A program made the position numbers and the translations under genes. Below are positions 33,470 through 42,126 of a stretch of DNA of 64,000 nt, piece by piece (position 1 is the first letter of the stretch; each line of letters opens with the position of its first letter). The notes below the pieces were generated by a model that ran no database searches, was not told the origin of the DNA, and saw nothing but the letters and a program-made list of their open reading frames with translations. This DNA is from Sphingomonas sp. IW22 (GTDB lineage: Bacteria > Pseudomonadota > Alphaproteobacteria > Sphingomonadales > Sphingomonadaceae): assembly GCF_041321155.1 (NCBI RefSeq), contig NZ_JBGGWB010000004.1:124001-188000 (forward strand), read 5' to 3'.

Positions 33470-34369
33470 TTAGCCTCGCTGATTGTTCATCTTGTCGAGC
33501 GCTGTTCGCAGGCTTCGTGCCAGCTTGCCGGCATCATCGTTCGCCCAGAAGTGCATGAAGAATAGCCGCGGTTCGTCGTTCAGCATGTGATTGTGAAGCG
33601 CGGTGACTTCGATTCCGCCGGCTCGCAGGGCGCGAAGCACCAGGTCCACCTCACTCGCAATCATCACGAAGTCGCCTGTGATCGCGGCCTTGCCGTTGCC
33701 GGTGGGCTGGAAATTGATCGCCGTTGAGGTGCCCATCGATGCCGGCGTGACCATGCCTCCGTCCATCAGCCGTTCGGCGCGGGGGAAGCTGTATTGCAGC
33801 ACGCCGCCGTTGGGTTTGCCCTTGGCGCCGAGCGCCTGATCGAGTGCGGCGGCATTTAGGTCGATCGGAGACGACGCGCCCGCTCCCGAAGGTTGCGAGT
33901 CCCGCGAGGGCGAGACGAGCGGGGTCGCGCTGGCCGCGAGTGCCTGATGCAACGCCGTCGCGAGCTTCACGGGATCGCCGTGCCCCGCGACGTGCATATA
34001 CATGGTCGCCGGCGCCGACCGTAGCAGGTGGTTGTGGAGCGCCGTGATCGTGAAGCCTGATGCGAGCAGCCGGCTCATCACCGGGTTCACTTCCTCATGC
34101 GTCAGCACCAGGTCGCCCATGACCATCGCTTCGTCGCCCATCGGCTGAAACGCCGCCCAGGAACCAAGCGCAAGCGCCGGCTTGATCGCCACGCCGTCAA
34201 GCGTCACCTTCAGGTCCGAGCGCGGAAAGCCATAACGATGGACGCCGCCCGCCTGTTCGGTGCCGGGCCGCCCCAGCGCGCGATCGACCGCAGGCCAGTC
34301 GGGTGCGGCCGAGGCTGGAGCCGTGATGCCGAGGGTCAGAACCCCGGCTAGCAAAATCGCTTTCAACAT
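33470..34369 (-). CDS. DUF1259 protein with two tandem domains
   Basis: The 299-residue protein has a signal peptide (MLKAILLAGVLTLGITAPAS) and two copies of a DUF1259 domain. The first is about residues 25-155, with FQPMGDEAMVMGDLVLTHEE and ITALHNHLL. The second is about 170-295, with FQPTGNGKAAITGDFVMIAS and VTALHNHML. Each repeat has an ALHNH motif whose histidines may bind metal. The family is found beside chromate resistance genes and is likely periplasmic; its activity is unknown. ATG 34369 has GGAG 8 bases upstream. It is the last gene of the chr operon. Confidence 0.82.
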   Translation of the reverse strand: MLKAILLAGVLTLGITAPASAAPDWPAVDRALGRPGTEQAGGVHRYGFPRSDLKVTLDGVAIKPALALGSWAAFQPMGDEAMVMGDLVLTHEEVNPVMSRLLASGFTITALHNHLLRSAPATMYMHVAGHGDPVKLATALHQALAASATPLVSPSRDSQPSGAGASSPIDLNAAALDQALGAKGKPNGGVLQYSFPRAERLMDGGMVTPASMGTSTAINFQPTGNGKAAITGDFVMIASEVDLVLRALRAGGIEVTALHNHMLNDEPRLFFMHFWANDDAGKLARSLRTALDKMNNQRG

Positions 34370-34395
34370 GCGCACCACTCCGTCCTGAGTAACCG

Positions 34396-35076
34396 TCACA
34401 AGCCGACGAACAGGGTCGCGCTCAACACATGGTTGGTCCGATCCTCGCCACGGCGGAAAACACGCTGATTGAGATAGCCGGGCTCCAGTCGCATCCGCTT
34501 GGCTACGGGCAAGCCGACACCGACGAAGGTGCGCCACTGATCCACCCCGTCCCGGGCGCCCCATTGTGTCGAGTTCAGATTGAAGAACCCTTCGGTGAAG
34601 GCAACCGCCTGAACCGCGCCCTTGCGCGCGATCGGCACCTGCAACCGGACGAACTGGCGCAGCCGCCATCCCGTGTCATCGCGGCCCTCGATCATGCGCT
34701 GTTCGAGCCTGGTGCGGCTAATGACCAGAGGAGCGCCCGCTTTCGTTCGCAGGGCCGCGAACTGAAGCTGCTGCCAGATGCGATGTTCTTTGGTGGTCCG
34801 GCCTGTCTCCGGATCGGTGCGAACATAGGCGTAGCCGACCACGGCATGAGCGTCGCGACCGATCCGCGCGCCGATGGCCGGGCGCAAGACTAGCTGACTG
34901 CCGCCGCCAACATCGTCGATCGCGCGCGCCTGACCTTCAAGCCAGAGGAACAGGTCGCCGCGAACCGTTCCCGAGGCGATAACGGCCGCCCATGCCTGCG
35001 TATCGTCCTCGGCGACGGCGGGCTGGGCGGCTCCGAGCAGCAATGCGCCAATGAGCCATTGCAAGACCCACCTCAT
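34396..35076 (-). CDS. DUF2490 outer-membrane-like protein
   Basis: The 226-residue protein has a signal peptide (LQWLIGALLLGAAQPAVAED) and alternating amphipathic strands typical of a small beta-barrel, with HRIWQQLQFA and a terminal aromatic-type strand (VLSATLFVGL). It matches the DUF2490 type. The ATG at 35076 overlaps the chrA stop by four bases (ATGA), with GGAG upstream, so it is coupled to chrA. Its contribution to chromate resistance is unknown. Confidence 0.75.
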   Translation of the reverse strand: MRWVLQWLIGALLLGAAQPAVAEDDTQAWAAVIASGTVRGDLFLWLEGQARAIDDVGGGSQLVLRPAIGARIGRDAHAVVGYAYVRTDPETGRTTKEHRIWQQLQFAALRTKAGAPLVISRTRLEQRMIEGRDDTGWRLRQFVRLQVPIARKGAVQAVAFTEGFFNLNSTQWGARDGVDQWRTFVGVGLPVAKRMRLEPGYLNQRVFRRGEDRTNHVLSATLFVGL

Positions 35077-36470
35077 CGTATCGCTCCTAACGCGTATAGC
35101 GCCAGTCCGGCGGCCGACGTCGCCAGCAGCGTCGTGATGACTCCTGCCCGCGTCATGAAGATCGCGTAAGCAGCCCCCAATGACAGCACGAGGGCGGCCG
35201 GATCGATGCTGGTCAACACCGGCGCGTCGAACCGAATAGGGCCTGCCGACACCGCGATCGTCGTGCGGAAGAGTGTGTGCAGCGCGAACCAGATCGCGAG
35301 GTTGAGGACAACGCCGACGACCGCGGCCGTGATGGCGGATAGCGCGCCCGCGACCGCAGCATTGCCGCGCAGCCGCTCGATGAACGGCGCGCCGAGGAAG
35401 ATCCACAGGAAGCACGGCACGAACGTCACCCAGGTCGCCAGCAACCCGCCGAGGGTTCCGGCGACCAGCGGTGACAGCGTTCCGGGATCACGATAGGCAC
35501 CAAGGAAGCCGACGAATTGCAGGACCATGATGAGCGGTCCCGGCGTCGTCTCCGCCATGCCTAACCCGTCGAGCATCTCCTTCGGACCCAGCCAGCCATA
35601 AGTGCCGACCGCCTGCTGCGCGACATAGGCGAGAACGGCATAGGCACCCCCGAACGTCACCATCGCCATCGTCGAGAAAAACGTCGCTATCCGGCTGAAC
35701 ACGTCGTCGGGGCCAAACGCGACCAGAAGCGCCGCTACCGGCACCAGCCACAGCGCGAGCCAGACGATCGCCGTGCGCACCGTCTCCCGCCAGGTCGGGC
35801 GGGCGTGGTCGGGCAGTTCCTCGCCGAGCAGCGTATCGGCATCGGCAACGGTTGCGCCTTTCGAAGCGCCATGACCGCCACCGCGGAATGCGGTGCTCCC
35901 CTGCCGCGCCGACCACCACCCGATGATCCCGGCGCCCAGCACGATGAGCGGGAATGGCGCACCGGCGAAGAAGATCAGGACGAAGGCGACCGCAGCGAGG
36001 ATTCGCGCCGGTGCGCTTTTGAGGGCGCGGCTGCCGATCCGCACGACCGCCTGGAGGACGACGGCCAACACCGCGGCCTTGAGGCCGAAGAACAGTGCCG
36101 AGACGAGACCTACACGGCCATAAAGGACATAAATCCAGCTCAGCGCCATGATCGCGACCGCGCCGGGGATGACGAACAGCACGCCGGCGACGATGCCGCC
36201 CTTCGTGCGATGCATCAGCCATCCGATATAGGTGGCGAGCTGCTGTGCCTCCGGGCCAGGCAGCAACATGCAGTAGTTGAGCGCGTGGAGGAAACGCTGC
36301 TCGCCGATCCACCGCTTTTCGTCGACGAGAATGCGGTGCATCACCGCGATCTGCCCGGCGGGTCCACCGAAGGATAGCATGGCGATCCTCAGCCAAACCC
36401 AGAAGGCTTCGCCGAGTGTGACCGGCTCCGGCCGGGCGCTTGTTCGCGCATCGATCGTCGCCACCGTCAT
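35073..36470 (-). CDS. chrA: chromate efflux transporter ChrA
   Basis: The 465-residue membrane protein has the two CHR halves of long-chain ChrA. Half one carries FWVWLRIAMLSFGGPAGQIA and LLPGPEAQQLATYIGWLMH; half two carries FFSTMAMVTFGGAYAVLAYV and ETTPGPLIMVLQFVGFLGAY. It exports chromate from the cytoplasm. ATG 36470 overlaps the stop of the ChrB-type gene (ATGA); the longer frame to 36542 lies inside that gene. It is the second gene of a four-gene minus-strand operon. Confidence 0.93.
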   Translation of the reverse strand: MTVATIDARTSARPEPVTLGEAFWVWLRIAMLSFGGPAGQIAVMHRILVDEKRWIGEQRFLHALNYCMLLPGPEAQQLATYIGWLMHRTKGGIVAGVLFVIPGAVAIMALSWIYVLYGRVGLVSALFFGLKAAVLAVVLQAVVRIGSRALKSAPARILAAVAFVLIFFAGAPFPLIVLGAGIIGWWSARQGSTAFRGGGHGASKGATVADADTLLGEELPDHARPTWRETVRTAIVWLALWLVPVAALLVAFGPDDVFSRIATFFSTMAMVTFGGAYAVLAYVAQQAVGTYGWLGPKEMLDGLGMAETTPGPLIMVLQFVGFLGAYRDPGTLSPLVAGTLGGLLATWVTFVPCFLWIFLGAPFIERLRGNAAVAGALSAITAAVVGVVLNLAIWFALHTLFRTTIAVSAGPIRFDAPVLTSIDPAALVLSLGAAYAIFMTRAGVITTLLATSAAGLALYALGAIR

Positions 36471-37291
36471 GCCGAAATCTTCCCGCGTGCGGGTTGGTGC
36501 GAGGTCCAGTTGTGCTTTTCGCCCTGCGCGTCGCGGCTCCATCGATAGAGCGCATCATACACCGCCATACCGGCCTCAAGCTGGGCATGATCGTCATCGT
36601 GGATGCGTGAAAGACCAAGCGAGATGGCCAGCAACCCCGCGGCTTCGGGAGCGATGTCCAGACGATCCGTGTCCGCGCCGCGCACAATCGACGCGACCCG
36701 AACAAGAGCATCGTTGGCGCTCAGACCAAACGCTTCGAGCATCACGTCAAAGGTGCAGCGTTCGCCCCGATGGCTCCACAGCACACCTTGATCGGAAACG
36801 TCGAACGGCTCCGCCTGCTGCTGCGTGGCTATGGTCACCACTTCGCTGGGCGCGACGAAGAGAAAGCGGGCTTCCGGATCGATAAACCGGCGAATCAGCC
36901 AAGGGCAGGCAATGCGGTCGACCTTGGGTCGCGCCCGCGTCACCCACCATGTTCGTCCGTCACTGTGTCGCGGCGGCAAATGGTCCAGCGATACCGTGGA
37001 AAACCCCGCAGCGAGCCATGAAGCGAAACCGCCTTCCAGCGCGTCGGCTGCTACGCCCTCGCTGCGTAGAATAGAAGCCGCAGCAACCGCCCTTCCGTCA
37101 CCGGCCTCATCGATCACGACGACGCTTGCAGCCTTGATCGCAGACCAGTCGTCCGGCTTGTCGAAACTGCGAAAGATCGATCCAGGAACAGCTTGTTTCG
37201 GTGCGAGACGAATATCTACGAGTGTTGGCGACCCCGGCAGGGCAACCAGACGAGCGAGTTTATCGGAACTGATCGTATTGAGCGAAGGCAT
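36467..37291 (-). CDS. chrB: rhodanese-like/ChrB C-terminal fusion, chromate resistance
   Basis: The 274-residue protein has an N-terminal rhodanese-like domain (about 1-95: PTLVDIRLAPKQAVPGSIFR, VVVIDEAGDGRAVAAAS, ALEGGFASWLAAGF) and a ChrB C-terminal domain (about 110-260: WWVTRARPKVDRIACPWLIR and RGERCTFDVMLEAFG). The rhodanese loop that normally carries the catalytic cysteine reads DEAGDGR, so the domain should lack sulfurtransferase activity. ChrB proteins regulate or assist chromate resistance. This gene starts the operon with chrA, DUF2490 and DUF1259. The ribosome binding site before ATG 37291 is weak. Confidence 0.87.
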   Translation of the reverse strand: MPSLNTISSDKLARLVALPGSPTLVDIRLAPKQAVPGSIFRSFDKPDDWSAIKAASVVVIDEAGDGRAVAAASILRSEGVAADALEGGFASWLAAGFSTVSLDHLPPRHSDGRTWWVTRARPKVDRIACPWLIRRFIDPEARFLFVAPSEVVTIATQQQAEPFDVSDQGVLWSHRGERCTFDVMLEAFGLSANDALVRVASIVRGADTDRLDIAPEAAGLLAISLGLSRIHDDDHAQLEAGMAVYDALYRWSRDAQGEKHNWTSHQPARGKISA

Positions 37292-38067
37292 GGCGCGTCT
37301 CTAGCAAAATGGAGCTGGACGCGATTCTTTGGCTAACGCCTCATGGGGAGATCGCAATCCCCATCGCTCTGTATCAAACACGAGAACCATCCAAAGTCAA
37401 TTGCGCCGCGAGTTGTAGCCGATGGTGTCAAACTGTTCGGTTGTGATGCCACCTCCACCTGCCCGTTTTGCGTGGGGTTGCCGGTCTCAGAACCCCGGAT
37501 CATAATGTCGGCGGGGTGAGTGGGCGTGAAGGCGTCAAGCCCAGTTGTGCCAGCAACGAACCCCCAGCGGGACGGGCGAGCGCGGTCGACACTACCTCCC
37601 GATGCGAAGCAATTTTCTCGTAACCTGTTGCCGATTGCTTCCTTCCGCAACTGTCATCGAGAGATTGAGAAAAGGAACTCCGCAGGGCGCCTCGAGCAGG
37701 CAATATCGGAAACGACGAGCACGCGGCGGATCGCCTTAAATCTGAACGCTGCTGGTGGTTTGGTCGAGAGCCGGCGACTGACCGCTTTCATCCGGAGCAG
37801 CCATTCGGTGCTCGCTTCCCGAACGACATGGATTGTCGGAAACAACCTGAGCATCGAGGCGCACATTGAGATAATACAGTTATCATATAAGCGGATTTGA
37901 CGCCTTTCTATAAGGTGGGTATGTGCATCCCGGCGGAGGGCAGGGCATTTGGACACTGAAAAGACGATATTCTGGTCATGGCAGAGCGATTTTGATGGGC
38001 GCGTGACGCGTGAGGCTATCTATGGGGTCGAACCGCACAGCTTCGACCAGATTGTCGCGCTGTCCAG
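37292..38067. other. 776-base interval without a supported gene; contains recombinase site B
   Basis: No reading frame here has a family match, a ribosome binding site and sensible composition together. The stretch from about 37600 to 37900 is less GC-rich than its surroundings. The main recognisable element is the recombinase-associated site at 37870-37916. The chrB promoter must lie near 37300-37400, but no clear -35/-10 pair stands out. Confidence 0.5.
37870..37916 (+). repeat. recombinase-associated site B (right copy)
   Basis: The 37-base core (37880-37916) matches site A at 34 positions, in direct orientation, and has the same GATAA...TTATC inverted repeat with a spacer of 5 instead of 6 bases. 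It lies 150 bases before the right recombinase gene. Confidence 0.6.
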
Positions 38068-39270
38068 ATGAGCCTCCCAGCGCCCATCAGCAGCCGGCGA
38101 GGCCGACAGGCCGTCGACCTCGCCTGGGAGGTGACCAAGCTGAACTGTCGATCGCCAATCACGATCAACGCCGAGCTGATCGCCGCCTATCAGGCGGCAT
38201 CCTCGCCGCATTCCCTGCGCGCGCTTGCCAGCGACATCGAGGCGTTCGACCATTGGTGCCGCCGAAACGGGCGCGTGACCTCGCCGGCGACTCCCGAGAC
38301 GGTCGCCGACTATCTCGATGCCCGGGCAGGGCAGGGGGCGAAACCCGCCTCGCTCGGTCGCTACAAGGCGTCGATCGCCAAGATCCACCAGCTGCTCGAC
38401 ATCAAGGATCCCACCCAGGCCGAGCTGGTCAAGCTGCGGCTCCGCGCGATCCGCCGGGAGAAGGGCAGCACGCAAGCCCAGGCGCGGCCGCTGCGGTTCA
38501 AGGGGCCGGTGCGCAATGTCGAGCGGGACGCACCCCGGGGGCTTAATGTGCGGGGGCTGCTTGAGGCCTGCGCGGATGATTTGCCGGGGCTCAGGAATCG
38601 GGCTTTGCTGTCGGTCGCCTACGACACGGGCTTGCGCGCCTCCGAGCTGGTCGCGGTCGAGGTCGAGCACATTGTGGACGCCATCGATCCCGAGGCGCGG
38701 CTGCTGACGATTTCGCGCAGCAAGGGCGATCAGGAGGGAAAGGGCGCGACCGCGTTCCTCAGCCCGCGCTCGGTGCGGGCGATCGCCGCCTGGACTGCGG
38801 CTGCCGACATCGAGGAGGGACCGCTGTTTCGCCGGGTGCAGGTGCGCCGCTACAAGGCGCGGGCCGCGGTCAAGGGGCGGCGGATCGAGACGATTTCTGG
38901 CCGCGAAAGCTGGGATCTGCGCAAGACATTGCCGAAGTCGGCGGTGCCGGCGCGCACCGAATATGATGTGGGAGAGGGGGCGTTGCACCCGGGTTCGATC
39001 GGGCCGATCTGGCGGGCAATGATCCGGCGCGCCTTCGACAAGGGCGCGCTGAGCGACCTCACCGCCGATGATCTGGCGCAGTTGCTCAAGGGCGTGAGCG
39101 CGCATTCGACGCGGGTGGGCTTGAACCAGGATCTGTTTGCGAGCGGCGAGGATCTGGCGGGGATCATGGATGCGCTACGCTGGAAGAGTCCCCGGATGCC
39201 GCTCGCCTATAATCGCAATCTGGCGGCAGAGCAGGGTGCCGCCGGCCGCTTGATCGCGAAAATCGGGTGA
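38068..39270 (+). CDS. tyrosine recombinase (right copy)
   Basis: This 400-residue integrase is a close paralogue of the one at 22174, with the same order of motifs: LIAAYQAASSPHSLRALASD, YDTGLRASELV (first Arg), SAHSTRVGLNQDL (HxxR) and MPLAYNRNLA (Tyr). The first roughly 35 residues differ completely (MSLPAPISSRRGRQ), and codon choice differs at many positions, so the pair is an old duplication or two separate arrivals, not a recent copy. The two genes bracket the metal-resistance island in direct orientation. Start 38068 has no clear ribosome binding site. Confidence 0.85.
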   Translation: MSLPAPISSRRGRQAVDLAWEVTKLNCRSPITINAELIAAYQAASSPHSLRALASDIEAFDHWCRRNGRVTSPATPETVADYLDARAGQGAKPASLGRYKASIAKIHQLLDIKDPTQAELVKLRLRAIRREKGSTQAQARPLRFKGPVRNVERDAPRGLNVRGLLEACADDLPGLRNRALLSVAYDTGLRASELVAVEVEHIVDAIDPEARLLTISRSKGDQEGKGATAFLSPRSVRAIAAWTAAADIEEGPLFRRVQVRRYKARAAVKGRRIETISGRESWDLRKTLPKSAVPARTEYDVGEGALHPGSIGPIWRAMIRRAFDKGALSDLTADDLAQLLKGVSAHSTRVGLNQDLFASGEDLAGIMDALRWKSPRMPLAYNRNLAAEQGAAGRLIAKIG

Positions 39271-39589
39271 TTAGATCTTGAGCTGCGCACAATTAGGTAT
39301 TTGTGACGGTGTTTGAAAATTCCGAGTGCGCCAGATCACGCGGATTAGCGTTCCAGCGAATGTCCTACGGAATCGGAAAAGAAAACCCGCCCGTCTTTTG
39401 ACGGGCGGGCAAGGAAAGGTGTCTACGTCTCACCGAGACTCCTTCGGGTCGCTGGCTGATGCTATGCCTTCGTGTTTCGGATTCAAGGCTAAACTAGCGG
39501 GGCTGAGCAGTTTCTCAGGCTGTGTACATCGCCGCGACCGACGACCTGGAAATATGCGCTAGCCTTGCGTTTATGCGCAATCATGATCG
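39271..39589. other. 319-base interval between recombinase and NO-detoxification operon
   Basis: No gene is supported. It contains the terminator-like hairpin at 39386-39409. The promoter of the downstream operon is expected around 39540-39600, overlapping the NsrR-like palindrome. Confidence 0.5.
39386..39409 (-). terminator. intrinsic terminator reading on the minus strand
   Basis: CCCGCCCGTC and its complement form a perfect 10-bp stem around a four-base loop. On the minus strand it is followed by TTTTCTTTT. No minus-strand gene precedes it, so it may insulate the recombinase gene from antisense transcription or be left over from a lost gene. Confidence 0.6.
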
Positions 39590-39606
39590 ATGTATTATAT
39601 ATACAT
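39590..39606. promoter_or_regulatory. NsrR-like operator upstream of the NO-detoxification operon
   Basis: ATGTATTATATATACAT is a 17-base inverted repeat that fits the NsrR pattern ATGYATTTNAAATRCAT at all but two positions. It lies 16 bases upstream of the likely GTG start of the truncated haemoglobin gene. NsrR is the nitric-oxide-sensing repressor that typically controls hmp. No nsrR gene is in the window. Confidence 0.6.
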
Positions 39607-39622
39607 GATTGGAGCGCGAGTC

Positions 39623-40069
39623 GTGGACGGTGTCTCGAAAATCAGAGAAGAAGAGCTGACTCCTTTGGTGGAGGAATTTTACGCGCGGGTCCGCGCCGAT
39701 CCCGCGCTTGGGCCGATTTTCAACGATGCGATCGATGACTGGCCGGAGCATCTTGGGAAGCTGACTGCGTTCTGGTCCTCCGTCATGCTCACCAGTGGCC
39801 GATACAAGGGGCAACCGGTGCCGGCCCATTTGAAGCATAAGGCCAGGATAACGCCCGCGCTGTTCGAGCGCTGGCTCGCACTCTGGGTTCAAACGACCAA
39901 TGACAGGATGACGCCCGAAGCGGCAGCGGCGCTACAAGCGAAGGCGCGGCGCATCGCCGAGAGCCTGCAACTGGCGATGTTCTTCCAACTGGAGGAACGG
40001 AGTGCTGCATCGGTCGCCAACGCGGAACGTAAGGATGCCATCGAGCGACCAGGGCAAACCCATGGCTGA
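39623..40069 (+). CDS. group 3 truncated haemoglobin
   Basis: The 148-residue globin reads VDGVSKIREEELTPLVEEFY at the start. It has the group 3 signature FWSSVMLTSGRYKGQPVPAH (about 48-67) and a proximal-histidine region near LKHKARITPALFERWLALW. GTG 39623 is preferred because GGAG lies 8 bases upstream; the ATGs at 39590 and 39605 fall within or at the edge of the operator-like palindrome. Group 3 globins are linked to nitric oxide or oxygen chemistry. The next gene overlaps its end by eight bases, and flavohaemoglobin follows, supporting a role in NO detoxification. Confidence 0.85.
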   Translation: MDGVSKIREEELTPLVEEFYARVRADPALGPIFNDAIDDWPEHLGKLTAFWSSVMLTSGRYKGQPVPAHLKHKARITPALFERWLALWVQTTNDRMTPEAAAALQAKARRIAESLQLAMFFQLEERSAASVANAERKDAIERPGQTHG

Positions 40070-40337
40070 AATCTTGCCTTACCGTTCCACGCCGGTGTTC
40101 AACCAGGACACTCTGCCGGCTGCCTTGCGCGCGCGACATGACACGAAGGCTGGTGTTTGGGGCGTGATCCGGGTTTTGGAGGGCGAACTCCGGCTAACCT
40201 ACCTCGAGCCACCTTCGGAGATCGTCCTGACGCCTGACCAGCCTGGCTTGATTCTCCCTCAGCAACCGCATTTCGTAACGCCGACAGGGCCGATGAAGAT
40301 GCAGGTGGATTTTTACGATCACATTCCCAAGCTCTGA
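40062..40337 (+). CDS. DUF1971 (TehB-like cupin) protein
   Basis: The 91-residue protein begins MAEILPYRSTPVFNQDTLPA and contains GVWGVIRVLEGELRLTYLE and LPQQPHFVTPTGPMKMQVDF. It matches the DUF1971 small cupin family often found beside hmp or truncated haemoglobins. Its start overlaps the end of the globin gene by eight bases, so the genes are coupled. The conserved histidine in QPHFV may be a ligand site. The biochemical role is unknown. Confidence 0.82.
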   Translation: MAEILPYRSTPVFNQDTLPAALRARHDTKAGVWGVIRVLEGELRLTYLEPPSEIVLTPDQPGLILPQQPHFVTPTGPMKMQVDFYDHIPKL

Positions 40338-40376
40338 CATTCCGGGATTTTCAACGCATTCAAAAAGGAGAAGTTG

Positions 40377-41588
40377 ATGACGCAGCCCCTCAGCGATCAG
40401 ACCATTGCGCTCGTCAAGGCGACCGTCCCCGCGCTCGAAGCGCATGGCCTCGACATCGTGAACGAGATGTATTCCCGGATGTTCCAGAACCCGAACATTC
40501 GCGACCTTTTCAACCAATCGCACCATGGTGATGCCGGTTCGCAGCCGCGGGCGCTGACCGGCGCCATTCTCGCCTATGCGAGCAACATCGAAAATCTCGG
40601 TGCGCTTGCCCCGGCGGTCGAGCGGATCGCGCAGAAGCATGTCGGCCTGCAAATTCTGCCCGAACATTATCCGCACGTTGCCGAGGCGCTCCTGGGGGCG
40701 ATCAAGGCGGTGCTGGGGGATGCGGCCACCGATGAGATTCTCGCTGCCTGGGGCGAAGCCTACTGGTTCCTGGCCAACATCCTGATCGCCCGCGAGCAGC
40801 GAGTCTACTCAGAACAGAAGGATGCGACCGGCGGATGGAATGGCTGGCGCGATTTTCGCGTCGAGGACGTCGTGCGTGAGAGCAGCGTCATCAATTCCTT
40901 CGTTCTGCGCCCCGTTGATGGCGGGGCCGTCATGCGGCACAAGCCCGGGCAATATCTGACCTTCTGGCTTGAAATTCCGGGACATCCGCCAGTCAAGCGC
41001 AACTATTCGATTTCAGCAGCCCCCAACGGCGAAACCTATCGCATTTCGGTCAAGCGTGAGCCGCTTGGTCTTGCGTCAGGCTGGCTTCATGATGAAGCCA
41101 AGCCGGGCACGGTGCTCAAAGTTGCCGCGCCTGCAGGCGAATTCTTCCTGGCAGCGCATGTCGAACGCCCGGTGATCCTCCTGTCGGGCGGCGTGGGGCT
41201 GACCCCGATGGTGGCCATGCTCGAAACGCTTGCTGAGGGCGAGGCGGGAGTCCCCGTGCACTATGTCCACGGAACTCATGACCGCGATACCCACGCAATG
41301 CGTGATCATGTTCGCGCTGTCGCTGGGCGGGGCAAGTCAATCACCGTCACCGATTTTCATCAGACCCCGCTCGAAGATGAAGTCGCAGGACGGGATTATG
41401 ACGTCGCCGGCATCATTACCGACGAATGGCTGGTCGCCAACACGCCTGTAGGTGAGGCCGATTACTATATCTGCGGACCACGCCCGTTTCTGCGGCACGC
41501 CGTCTCGACCTTGTCGCTGGCTGGCGTCCCATCCGACCGCATTCATTACGAATTCTTCGGTCCGGCGGACGAATTGCTCGCCGCCTGA
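40377..41588 (+). CDS. hmp: flavohaemoglobin / nitric oxide dioxygenase Hmp
   Basis: The 403-residue protein has a globin domain (about 1-140, with VNEMYSRMFQNPNIRDLFNQ and the proximal histidine in AQKHVGLQ). It is followed by an FAD domain (about 150-255, with RNYSISAAPN) and an NAD domain (about 260-400, with LLSGGVGLTPMVAMLETLAE and YYICGPRPF). It converts NO and O2 to nitrate in the cytoplasm. Length and motifs are complete. GGAG precedes ATG 40377. It ends the three-gene operon and is followed by a strong hairpin. Confidence 0.95.
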   Translation: MTQPLSDQTIALVKATVPALEAHGLDIVNEMYSRMFQNPNIRDLFNQSHHGDAGSQPRALTGAILAYASNIENLGALAPAVERIAQKHVGLQILPEHYPHVAEALLGAIKAVLGDAATDEILAAWGEAYWFLANILIAREQRVYSEQKDATGGWNGWRDFRVEDVVRESSVINSFVLRPVDGGAVMRHKPGQYLTFWLEIPGHPPVKRNYSISAAPNGETYRISVKREPLGLASGWLHDEAKPGTVLKVAAPAGEFFLAAHVERPVILLSGGVGLTPMVAMLETLAEGEAGVPVHYVHGTHDRDTHAMRDHVRAVAGRGKSITVTDFHQTPLEDEVAGRDYDVAGIITDEWLVANTPVGEADYYICGPRPFLRHAVSTLSLAGVPSDRIHYEFFGPADELLAA

Positions 41589-41593
41589 CTGAG

Positions 41594-41625
41594 CGCGGAG
41601 AAGGGCGACATCGCCCTTCTCCGCG
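41594..41625 (+). terminator. strong hairpin after hmp
   Basis: A perfect 15-bp stem (CGCGGAGAAGGGCGA with its complement) with a two-base loop starts 6 bases after the hmp stop. The following sequence is only weakly T-rich. It most likely terminates the operon. Confidence 0.65.
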
Positions 41626-41992
41626 TCTACTCAAACCGCCATGTCGGGGGCGTCACATAAAACGGGCACAGATATACGCTCTCATGACTGCCATCCGAGA
41701 CGCTGGCCGAGTTTACTCCTTCGCTGGCCTCGAGACCAGCGGTCGCATTGACCTTGGCGGGTGTGCCGCGGGCGCCTGATCGACGACGATTGATCATGCT
41801 CTCATCCGCGGGTTGATTACCGCACTACCCGTATCCGTCGCTGGGCCTATCCTCCGTATAAGTTCGGGCGTCGGACGAACCTGCCCCACCGTACACCGTG
41901 GATTGCCCATCACAGTCGGGTGCCCGCGGCACGTCGGCCAAGGCTATGCAGTTGGTGCGCTGGCGCCTCCTCTCGTTAATGTCGTGGGTGGA

Positions 41993-42126
41993 TCAGCCGG
42001 CTATCGCCGGCGACACCCGACGGGCGATGTCCCAGGCATAGCCGAACAGTTCACGCGCGATCGCGGTGGTCACCTTGGGCTGAGGCTTGCCCGTGGCCGC
42101 CAGGCGACGGTAGCGCTGGCAATGGT
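41993..42126 (-). pseudogene. C-terminal remnant of a transposase (IS110/IS116-like, tentative)
   Basis: The minus strand reads NHCQRYRRLAATGKPQPKVT and on to AIARELFGYAWDIARRV before a stop. The pattern RYRRL...GK...AIAREL...W is a transposase tail of the kind seen in IS110-like elements. Only about 43 residues remain, ending abruptly near 42126 where the next gene's region begins. The family assignment is from memory and uncertain. Confidence 0.45.

Noticed and set aside
37520..37900. Plus-strand reading frame of 126 codons before the right recombinase
   Set aside because: No start signal or recognisable domain, and it runs into the recombinase site; treated as noncoding.
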